DNA from: Acidobacteriota bacterium
Lineage (GTDB): Bacteria; Acidobacteriota; Vicinamibacteria; Vicinamibacterales; CAVVIG01
Direction of reading: 5' to 3'
Length of the DNA: 7,503 nucleotides
Assembly: GCA_003223775.1 (NCBI GenBank)
Contig: QHWK01000300.1
Coordinates: forward strand, 1 to 7,503
This document shows, one piece after another, positions 1-6,175 of this stretch. The notes beneath the pieces were generated by a model. That model was not told the origin of the DNA. It ran no database searches and saw nothing but the letters and a program-made list of their open reading frames with translations. Every line of letters starts with the position of its first letter. The stretch's first letter is position 1. The position numbers and the translations under genes were made by a program.

Positions 1-172
1 TGTAGGGCAGCCCCAGATCGAGCACGATCAGGTCGGGACGACGGGCGCGCGCCGCGGCGAGCGCGTCGGGGCCGCTGCCGGCCACCGACACGTGGAATCC
101 GGCGCGCTCGAGATAATCGCGCGCGATCTCCGCGATGCGCGCCTCGTCGTCCACGACCAGGATGTGCTTCAC
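1..172 (-). CDS. Response regulator, receiver domain (5' part only)
   Basis: The first 57 codons of a two-component response regulator are present; the rest lies beyond the left edge. It begins GTG-AAG-CAC and reads as a typical CheY-like receiver: a short strand ending in VVDDE puts the acidic pair at residues 8-9, and LIVLDLGLP places the phospho-acceptor Asp at residue 52. The output domain is out of view, so whether it is of the OmpR, NarL or NtrC type cannot be said. The GTG start is the natural one because the receiver's first strand follows at once. No Shine-Dalgarno sequence is visible. The start sits one base after the stop of the upstream membrane-protein gene (TGA-C-GTG), which suggests translational coupling. 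By family knowledge a partner histidine kinase would be expected downstream, but this is not visible. Confidence 0.9.
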   Translation of the reverse strand, partial: MKHILVVDDEARIAEIARDYLERAGFHVSVAGSGPDALAAARARRPDLIVLDLGLPY

Positions 173-173
173 G

Positions 174-569
174 TCAGACTGTGCGCGGCGCCGACGGGGA
201 GGCGTCCGGCCGCTCGTGCGCGTGCGCCCGGCGATGCCACTCGTCGAAGGCCGGCGGCACGCCGCCGCCGTAGTAGCCGTACCCGCAGCCGCGGCCCCAG
301 CGCGGGCCGCGCCAGAACAGCGCGCGCGCGACGAAGATCCAGAAGAAGATGAACAGCAGCGGGAAGAACGGGAAGAAGCCGTAGCCGAACCCGTACGGCC
401 GCGTGTAGACGACGATCGGGGCGCCGGCGGCGGGCGCCGCGACGGCGGCCGGGCTCTCGGCGATGCTCCGCGCGACGCCGAGGTTGTAGCCGTAGAAGCC
501 GGCGGCGGCCAGCGCGCCGACAATCGCAACGGCAAGCAGCACTGCACGAAACACGTGTCGATTCTCCAT
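174..569 (-). CDS. Small two-helix membrane protein upstream of response regulator
   Basis: A 131-aa protein that I do not recognise as a named family. Residues about 8-28 form a hydrophobic helix. Residues about 38-50 are an Ala/Pro-rich linker, and residues about 59-85 form a second, strongly aromatic helix with many Phe. The tail after it is basic and Gly/Tyr/Trp-rich and contains GGGVPPAFDEWHRRAH (about 101-116), probably the conserved functional part. ATG at 569 is chosen over an upstream in-frame ATG at 641 because AGGAGG lies five bases before 569 and the helix follows directly. The gene abuts the response regulator (one base between them), so the two are probably co-expressed. A role as a membrane accessory or sensor component of that two-component system is inference from position only. 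The first helix could also be a signal anchor. Confidence 0.8.
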   Translation of the reverse strand: MENRHVFRAVLLAVAIVGALAAAGFYGYNLGVARSIAESPAAVAAPAAGAPIVVYTRPYGFGYGFFPFFPLLFIFFWIFVARALFWRGPRWGRGCGYGYYGGGVPPAFDEWHRRAHAHERPDASPSAPRTV

Positions 570-574
570 GATGT

Positions 575-580
575 CCTCCT
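575..580 (-). promoter_or_regulatory. Strong Shine-Dalgarno (AGGAGG) of the small membrane protein
   Basis: Read on the minus strand, AGGAGG is followed by five bases (ACATC) and then ATG at 569. It is by far the best ribosome binding site in the window and fixes the start of the 131-aa protein. The VWFA genes and the response regulator show no comparable site. Confidence 0.85.
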
Positions 581-634
581 CAGACGATCTCTCAGAGGAG
601 TGTCGCAGGCGATTGTGGAGGAATTGTGAGCGCG

Positions 635-654
635 AAAACAACCGCGACTTCGCG
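635..654 (-). terminator. Weak terminator-like hairpin after VWFA paralogue A
   Basis: On the minus strand CGCG-AAGT-CGCG (654-643) is followed by GTTGTTTT. The stem is only four or five pairs long and the T-run is interrupted, so this is at best a weak Rho-independent terminator for the VWFA series. In DNA this GC-rich, such short CGCG stems arise by chance. Confidence 0.2.
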
Positions 655-686
655 ATGTCAACGCGTTCCGCGGTCGACGCACGCGG

Positions 687-2426
687 CTACGACGTGACGC
701 GGAACGTGAACCGGTCGCTCGCGTCGCGCGCGCCGCGCCGCGCGGTCACCTCCACGACGTATTCGCCGGTGGCGAGGCTCGCGAGCGGCAGATCGATCGC
801 CTGATCGCCTGGCGTCGCCGACGGCGTCACCGCCAGATCGCGAATCGCGTAGCCGCTGCGGCCGAGCAGCCGCGCGGAGACTTGCGGCGGCGCGCTCGAC
901 GAGCCGTACGCCTGAAAGCGGATCAGCAGCCGCTCGGTGCGGCTGAACTCGCGCGACGCGACGGGCGCCGCCGCGTCGGCCTCGAGCGCGCGGAACTCGC
1001 GCGCGTTGCGGGCGCGCAGCACCTCGGGCGTGCCGACGGCGACCTCGCCCCGCAGATCGCGGACCGAGATGTCGCGCACGTCCTGGTCGAGCGCCTGCGA
1101 CGCGGCGTCCTCGATCGACATCCGCAGCCGCAGCCGTCCGGGGCGCACCTCGAAGATCGCGCGCGGCGGCGTGGCGCCCGGCGCGTCCATCGCCGCCGGT
1201 CCGGTCGGCGCGACCGGCCCCTCGAAGACGACGGTGCCGTCGCTGGTCTTCGCCGTCAGCACCAGCCGCGCCGGCACCCGCCGCGTCCGATCGCCGGGGA
1301 CGCGCACCGCCGGCTCCCACACGAACGTGACGCGCGTCGAGCCGTCGCGGCCGCGCGCCATCCCGAACCACGGCCGGATGAGCGGGCTGGCGTGCGGAGC
1401 CGGCTCCGGCGGCACGACCTTGCGCGGGCTGCGCTTCACGCGCGCCTCGAGCTCGCGAAATCGTCCGTCGTCCGGGTGCGGCGCGCGGAACGACAGCAGG
1501 TAGTACGCGCTCGAATCGGCCGACGCCCGCCGCAGCATCGCGTCGGCGTCCGAGATGGCCGCCTGGCCGTCGGTGTCGTCCGCGAGGCGCCGCAGCGCGT
1601 CGTCGGGCGCCGCGGCGTCGGCGGCGTCGCGCGGATCGAACGCGTAGACGGCGACGTTCGCGCGGTTCGCCGATCGCACGATCGTGTCGAGCGTCGGCAG
1701 GTACTCCTGCCCGCGCCCGCGATCGGCGCGCCCCACGCCCTCGCTGGCGACGATGAGCGTCTTGCGGCGGTCGGAGAGCGCGCCGAGATGGAGCGCGAGC
1801 GCATTGATCGCGGAGAGCGCCACCTGATTGCGCACGGCGTCGATCCGCGCGGGCGTGCCGGCGATGTAATCGCGCTCGTACGCGTTGCGCGGCTCGTAGT
1901 CGCCGCGCCGGCCGCTGAAGCTCTCGATCGCCGCGCGCGCCGCGTCGCGATCCCGCGCCGAGCGGATCGCGAGCAGCGAATCGAGCGGCTTCATGACGAC
2001 GATCAGATCGTCGGGCGAGAGATCGCGATCGACGAACTGCAGCAGCGCGTCGCGCACGCGATCGGCGTTCGCGCCGGCCTTCACGTGGTATTCGTCGAGG
2101 AAGATCGCGAACAGCCGCGCGGCGTCGCGCGCCGCCGCCTGCCGTTCGTCGGCGGCGGTCAGCACCGGCACCGGCGCGGGCCGGGCGGCGGGAACCGCGC
2201 GGACGAAGCGCACCGATTCGAGCGCGAGCGGCGCGCCCGCCTCGCGCAGATCGAAATCGGCGGCCGTGAGGTTCTCGACCGTTCGTCCGCGCGCGTCAGT
2301 CGCGACGAGATCGATCGTGACGAGGCGAGCGGAGGGCGCCGGCGATTGATCGGCGGGCGGTTCTCCGCCGATCGCGGCGCGCGCGGAGAGCGCTCCGGCG
2401 ATCAGCAGCGCAACCGCCCCGCGCAT
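687..2426 (-). CDS. VWFA-related protein (TIGR03436 type), paralogue A, intact
   Basis: A complete 579-aa protein, the only unbroken copy of the three. Residues 1 to about 20 are a likely signal peptide, so it is exported. Residues about 35-75 are the N-terminal strand-rich segment typical of the family (VTIDLVATDARGR, then LTAADFDL). A VWA-like fold follows: LFAIFLDEYHV (105-115), RKTLIVASEG (221-230), NVAVYAFDPRD (257-267) and AYYLLSF (307-313). The usual metal-binding DxSxS is replaced by D-E-Y-H-V, so divalent-metal adhesion chemistry of the integrin type is doubtful. A beta-rich C-terminal part includes TRVTFVWEP (364-372) and ends in VVEVTARRG...FRVTS. The start lies three bases after the stop of paralogue B (TAG-CGG-ATG) with no clear Shine-Dalgarno sequence, suggesting coupling to B. 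The molecular role of this family is unknown to me; an envelope or secreted protein-binding role is inferred. Confidence 0.88.
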   Translation of the reverse strand: MRGAVALLIAGALSARAAIGGEPPADQSPAPSARLVTIDLVATDARGRTVENLTAADFDLREAGAPLALESVRFVRAVPAARPAPVPVLTAADERQAAARDAARLFAIFLDEYHVKAGANADRVRDALLQFVDRDLSPDDLIVVMKPLDSLLAIRSARDRDAARAAIESFSGRRGDYEPRNAYERDYIAGTPARIDAVRNQVALSAINALALHLGALSDRRKTLIVASEGVGRADRGRGQEYLPTLDTIVRSANRANVAVYAFDPRDAADAAAPDDALRRLADDTDGQAAISDADAMLRRASADSSAYYLLSFRAPHPDDGRFRELEARVKRSPRKVVPPEPAPHASPLIRPWFGMARGRDGSTRVTFVWEPAVRVPGDRTRRVPARLVLTAKTSDGTVVFEGPVAPTGPAAMDAPGATPPRAIFEVRPGRLRLRMSIEDAASQALDQDVRDISVRDLRGEVAVGTPEVLRARNAREFRALEADAAAPVASREFSRTERLLIRFQAYGSSSAPPQVSARLLGRSGYAIRDLAVTPSATPGDQAIDLPLASLATGEYVVEVTARRGARDASDRFTFRVTS

Positions 2427-3950
2427 CCGCTACCCGGTGATCCGGAAGCCGACCAGCTCCTTCGCGTCGCTGTCCTGGTCGCCCGCCTTGATTTCGAGGA
2501 CGTACTCGCCCGGCGGCAGCGCCGCCACCGCGAGGTCGATCTGCTGCTCGCCGGGCCGCGGCCCGGCGGCGGCCGTCAGCTCGTTCATCGCGCTGCCGGC
2601 GCGGTTCAGGATGTGGACCTTGAGCGGCGGCGTCGTGCCGCCGGGGCCGTACACGGGCACCCGTACGACGAGACGATCGGTGCGGCTGAATTCGCGCGCC
2701 GCCGTGGGAACCGCGTCGGGATCCGCCTTCAGCTTGTTGAGCTCCGGAATCGTGCGCGCGCGCAGCACGAACGGCGTGCCGAGCAGTGCGGTCGGCGACG
2801 TGAGGTCGGGAACCGTGATCTCGCGCGTTTCGGTATCGAGCGTCGTCGATGCGGGCCCTTCGACCGACACGCGCAGCTGCACCTTTCCGGGCGGCGCATC
2901 GAAGACGACGCGCTGCGCGCCACGCGGCGCCGCGCCGGACGCGTTCGCGGCGGCGACCGAGGCGGCGGGGGCCGTCGACGCGACGGCGACGTCGGGGACG
3001 CGGCCGCGGAACACGAGCGAACCGTCGGCGCCGAGCGCCATGAGCGACACGCGCGTCGGCTCCGCGCGATCGGCGCGATCGCCCGGCGCTTTCGGCAGCG
3101 GCTCCCAGACGAAGGTGACGCGCGTCTTGCCGTTCTCGCCGCGCGACGTCCCGATCCAGGTTCGCACGACGCTCGCGCGCGACGGCCGCGCGATCGCCGA
3201 ATTGATCGCCGCTTCCACGGGCTTCGGCACCGCCGGCTTCGGCGGCGCGAGCGCGCGGGCGGTCTGCTCGGCGTTCAGCGCCCAGTAGCCCTTGCGCGCG
3301 CGCACCTGCAAACCGGGCCGCTTCACGCGCACCTTGATCTCGTGGAACTTGCCGTCCGCCGGCGCCTGCGACGAGTTGTAGCCGATCAGGTAGTACGCGC
3401 TCTCGTCCTTCGTGATCTGCTTCATGCCGACGGCGAGATCGTTGCGGTTCACGATCGCGCGGCCGTCGGTGTTCTCCGACAGCAGCCGCAGCGTGTCCAT
3501 CGTCGACCTGAGGTACGACGAGTCGGTCTGGATGCCGATGCCGCCGCCTTCGTTGATGTCGAACTCGAAGACCGGCAGCCCGCGCGGATCCACGGCGTAG
3601 ATGGCGACGTTGTTCTTGTTCGCCGTGTCGTAGACCTCGCGCAGGTCGGAGTCCATGTCGAGGCTGGCGAGCCAGTTCGCGCGATCCTCGAGCGGATCGT
3701 TCACGCCGGCCTGCGCGTTGCCGTAGTTGGGGTTCCCGAAGCCGGGCATCGTCGCGTCGGCGTTGCGCATCTGCGGCGGGATGATGTTCGTGTAGCCCTC
3801 GCTCACGAGGACCAGCGCCTTTCGCCCTTCCTTGAGCGATCCCATGTGGACGATGAGCGCCTTGATCGCGGAGAGCGACACCTGGTTGCGGATTCGCTCG
3901 ACGGTCTCGGTGGGGTACCGAGCGTAGTTCTCCTCGAACTGATTCTTAGG

Positions 3951-3964
3951 CTAGTACTAGTACT
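3951..3964 (-). repeat. Tandem TACTAG hexamer with overlapping palindromes at the double stop
   Basis: On the minus strand TACTAG occurs twice in tandem (3962-3951), encoding Tyr-stop-Tyr-stop. The 10-mer CTAGTACTAG (3951-3960) and the 12-mer AGTACTAGTACT (3953-3964) are both perfect palindromes. CTAG and AT-rich motifs are unusual in this GC-rich DNA, so the patch stands out from its gene. Confidence 0.75.
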
Positions 3965-4442
3965 TCCGCCCAAGGAACTGCTGCAGCCCCCGCACAACCG
4001 CGGAATGATTGCGGGTCATGCGCACCGAGGCGGTGGACTCGAGCGGATACATGACGCCGATCATGTCCGACGGCCCGAGGTTGTTCTGGACGAACGTCGA
4101 CAGCTGCTTGCGCACCGACAGGCTCGATCCTTTTTTCACGTGGTAGTCGTCGAGAAAGATCGCGAACAGCCGCACGTCGTCGCGCCCCGCTTCGGCTTCT
4201 TCGTCGTAGTCGGTGCGGATCTCGCGCACTGGCTCCTGCATCGACTGCGCGCGGCCGCCGTCGAGCTTTATCAGCTTGAACGTCTCGATCTTCTGCGGCT
4301 TGCCGTCCTCGGTCACGTCGAAGTCGCCCGGCTGCAGATCGCCGACCGGGTTGCCGTTCTTGTCCGTGAGGATGACGTCGACGCGGACGAAGTTGATCCC
4401 GCTGCGGAAGATCGGCGGCTGCGTCGCGGGATCGGGCGCCGT

Positions 4443-4508
4443 CTGCTGCTGCGGTTGTTGTTGTGGCTGCTGTTGTTGTTGTGGCTGCTGTTGTTGCGGC
4501 TGTTGCTG
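4443..4508 (-). repeat. CAG/CAA low-complexity tract encoding a Gln/Pro run
   Basis: Residues 26-47 of paralogue B are 18 Gln and 4 Pro in the order Q3-P-Q4-P-Q5-P-Q3-P-Q3, immediately after the predicted signal peptide. Codons are mixed CAG and CAA with CCG and CCA, so the DNA is an imperfect trinucleotide repeat prone to length change in steps of three. It probably forms a flexible linker between the export signal and the folded domain. Paralogues A and C lack it. Confidence 0.9.
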
Positions 4509-4622
4509 AGCGTGGCCTAGCAGGCCGCCGATCAACAACAGCGCGACCGCTGAGGCGGAGAGCGTGCGCATCCCTCTGGCCATACCTAATCTTAGACGCT
4601 TTCGGTTCAGCGCTGGCCCGGC

Positions 4623-6141
4623 TTAGCGGGCGAGCACGCGGAACGCGACGAACTGCTGGGCCGCCTCGCCGTCGGTCTTCGCCGACATTTCCAGCACGTA
4701 GTCGCCGGCGCCGACGCTGCCGAGCGGCACGGTCACCTCGCACGTGCCGTCGGCGACGACGGCCGGCAGGTCGGCGAGCGGCTGGCCGACGTGGTTGAGG
4801 AGCCGCGCCGACGTCTCAGGCGCCCCCGTCACGGCCGCGCGGACGACCACGGTGTCCGTCCGGCGGAATTCGCGCCGCGCCACGGGGTCGCTGACGGTCC
4901 GCCCTCGCGCAACGGCTACCGACGGCGCCGCAAGCAGCGGCGTCTTCTCCGGCCGCGGCGGCGGCGCGGGCATGTGCACGCGGCTCGGCGCTTCGGCCGG
5001 CTCGTCGGCGTTCGGCCGCAGCGAGTCCGCGAGGCGATTCACCGCCTCCTTCACGGCGGGCGGCACGGCCGGCGCGAGCGACGCCGGCCCTTCGGATGTG
5101 TCCCCGCGCTTGAACGCCCAGTACCCGGTGCGCGCGAAGATCGTCGTCCGCGGCCGCGCCACGCGCACCGTCACGCGGTGAAATCTCCCGTCGTCGGGGT
5201 GCGGCGACTCGTACGCGATCAGATAGTAGGCGCTCGCGTCGCGGACGATGCGCTGCAGCTCGCCGCGAATGTCGTTGCGATCGACGATCGCGCGCGCGCC
5301 GGTCTCGAACGCGAGCGCGCGCAGCATGTCGTGGTCGCCGACGCTGAAGTTCATCATCTGCCCGGGCGTCGTGGCGTGGCGCTCCATCGTCATCCCGCGC
5401 GGATCGAGCGGGTAGACGGCGACGTTCGCGCGGTTGGCGGCTTCGTAGACGCGGCGCAGCTCTTCGATTGATTCCGCCGAGGTGCGCGGCGAGCCCTTCG
5501 AGCGCAGACATCGTGATCTCGCGGCGGATGCGCTCGATGTCGCGCGGATGGCGCAGGTGCTCCTCTTCGACGGGCCGCGTCGGCTGATAGTCGCCGAGCC
5601 GCCCCTTGAAGCCGCGGATCGCCTTCAGCACCGGCTCGCGATCGCGCGCGAAGTGGACGTCGGTCATCGAGTCGAGCGGATAGTAGACGGCCACGAGATC
5701 GGTCGGCGGGAGGCTCTGCACGAACGCGATCAGCGGATCGACGACGCGCAGCTCGCCCATGCGCTCCACGTGATAGTCGTCGAGGAAGATCGCGTAGACG
5801 CGGACGTCGTCGCGCGACGCTTCGCGCTCCTCGTCGTCGTGCGTGCGGATCGGCGCGAGCGTCGCGTCGCCCTCGTACGCCGCGGCGCCGAGGAAGCGCA
5901 CGCGCTCGAGCGGAACACGGCGGCCGTCGTCGAGGACTTCGAAATCCGCCGCGGTGAGATCGACGACGGGGCTCCCGGACCCGTCGGTGACGATGGCGTC
6001 CACCTGCACGAGCGTCGTCCCGCCGCGGAAGACCGGCGGCTGTCCGCCCTCGCGCGCCGGCTGCTGACGCGCGTCGGTGTATTGAACGGCCGCGGCGCAC
6101 ACGGCGGAGACAACGAGCCACGCGACCGCGAGCCGGCGCAT
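4623..6141 (-). pseudogene. VWFA-related protein (TIGR03436 type), paralogue C, internal deletion and frameshift
   Basis: The first part (ATG at 6141) encodes a signal peptide (about 1-20), VQVDAIVTDGSGSPVVDLTAADFEV (given by its ends: about 45-69), YAIFLDDYHVER (116-127, again DxYHV), and then GRLGDYQP and SALEGLAAHLGGI up to residue 224. At about 5463-5478 the homology jumps to another frame: EELRRVYEAANRANVAVYPLDPRG, followed by DASAYYLIAYESPHPDDGRFH and a C-terminus ending VAFRVLAR at 4623. Compared with paralogue A about 26 residues are missing at the junction, and with B about 61, including the RKTLIVASEG core strand. Without a shift the first part runs out of frame to a stop at 4816. 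It also lacks the TRVTFVWEP module, replaced by a Pro-rich linker. ATG at 6141 has no Shine-Dalgarno sequence. A 39 bp gap separates it from B. Confidence 0.78.
5463..5478 (-). other. Deletion/frameshift junction in paralogue C
   Basis: On the minus strand the frame encoding HLGGI (codons ending at 5470) passes through AATCAATCGAAGAG into the frame encoding EELRRVYEA (from 5465). The two frames overlap here, so the exact breakpoint is uncertain by about ten bases. A small direct repeat, AATC AATC, lies at the join. Confidence 0.65.
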
Positions 6142-6175
6142 GAACGTGATGATAACATCTGGTTCTGGAGCGCTT
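6142..6175. promoter_or_regulatory. Divergent intergenic region between paralogue C and acyl-CoA dehydrogenase
   Basis: Only 34 bp separate the two divergent starts. The AT-rich patch TGATGATAACAT (6147-6158) is the only -10-like sequence (GATAAC on the plus strand, TATCAT on the minus), and neither direction has a recognisable -35 at standard spacing. Promoters for each gene would have to extend into the coding sequence of the other. The minus-strand gene would have a very short leader or none. Confidence 0.35.
6167..6170 (+). promoter_or_regulatory. Ribosome binding site (GGAG) deciding the acyl-CoA dehydrogenase start
   Basis: GGAG lies five bases before GTG at 6176. An in-frame ATG at 6140 lacks such a site and would add 12 residues that do not look like the family, so GTG at 6176 is preferred. 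Confidence 0.6.

Larger units (their letters stand above)
570..686 (-). other. Intergenic region before the membrane protein/regulator pair
   Basis: These 117 bp separate the stop of VWFA paralogue A from the small membrane protein, the longest gap in the minus-strand gene series. They hold the AGGAGG site, an exact TTGACA at 661-656 (minus strand) with no good -10 at standard spacing, and an imperfect inverted repeat TTGT-N10-ACAA at 624-641. A new transcription start here is plausible because the two flanking gene groups look functionally unrelated. No individual promoter element is convincing. Confidence 0.35.
2430..4583 (-). pseudogene. VWFA-related protein (TIGR03436 type), paralogue B, two in-frame TAG stops
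   Basis: One uninterrupted reading frame of 717 codons, except for TAG at codons 209 and 211. The part before the stops (3957-4583) would give 208 aa. It has a signal peptide (about 1-25), a Gln/Pro tract (26-47), the family N-terminal segment, and LFAIFLDDYHVK (139-150), where DxYHV replaces DxSxS. The part after the stops resumes at once with PKNQFEENYARYP. It contains KALVLVSEGYTN (255-266), an Asn/Gly/Pro-rich loop (about 265-311), NVAIYAVDPRG (325-335), TRVTFVWEP and a C-terminus ending FRITG. Both halves align with paralogue A without frame change, so this is one gene interrupted by nonsense codons. GTG at 3881 and ATG at 3845 are possible internal starts for the second half, but neither has a Shine-Dalgarno sequence. 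ATG at 4583 also lacks a good site. Readthrough, recent pseudogenisation or sequence error are the alternatives. Confidence 0.8.

Noticed and set aside
174..641. A longer 155-aa version of the small membrane protein
   Set aside because: The internal ATG at 569 has AGGAGG at ideal spacing. The extra 24 residues are polar and lie over intergenic-looking sequence.
621..641. Resemblance of AATTGTGAGCG...ACAA to the lac operator
   Set aside because: The match is imperfect, with an extra base in the centre, and no LacI-type gene is visible. Probably chance, kept only as a weak inverted repeat.
4131..4136. A run of six T (AAAAAA on the coding strand) as a slippage or frameshift site in paralogue B
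   Set aside because: It encodes Lys-Lys in a correctly framed region and homology continues unchanged on both sides, so there is no sign of slippage.
882..4520. A 1212-codon open frame on the plus strand antisense to the VWFA genes
   Set aside because: Its product is Arg-rich and low in recognisable motifs. It is a mirror of strongly GC-biased codons on the opposite strand, where clear homology among three paralogues exists.
2430..4583. Genome-wide reassignment of TAG to an amino acid
   Set aside because: TAG ends paralogue A, paralogue B and the dehydrogenase exactly where their family C-termini fall, so TAG acts as a stop here. Only site-specific readthrough would remain possible.
4623..5393. 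A separate 256-aa gene starting at ATG 5393
   Set aside because: Homology to the VWFA family continues upstream of that ATG in the same frame (EELRRVYEAANRANVAVYPLDPRG), so it is the tail of paralogue C.
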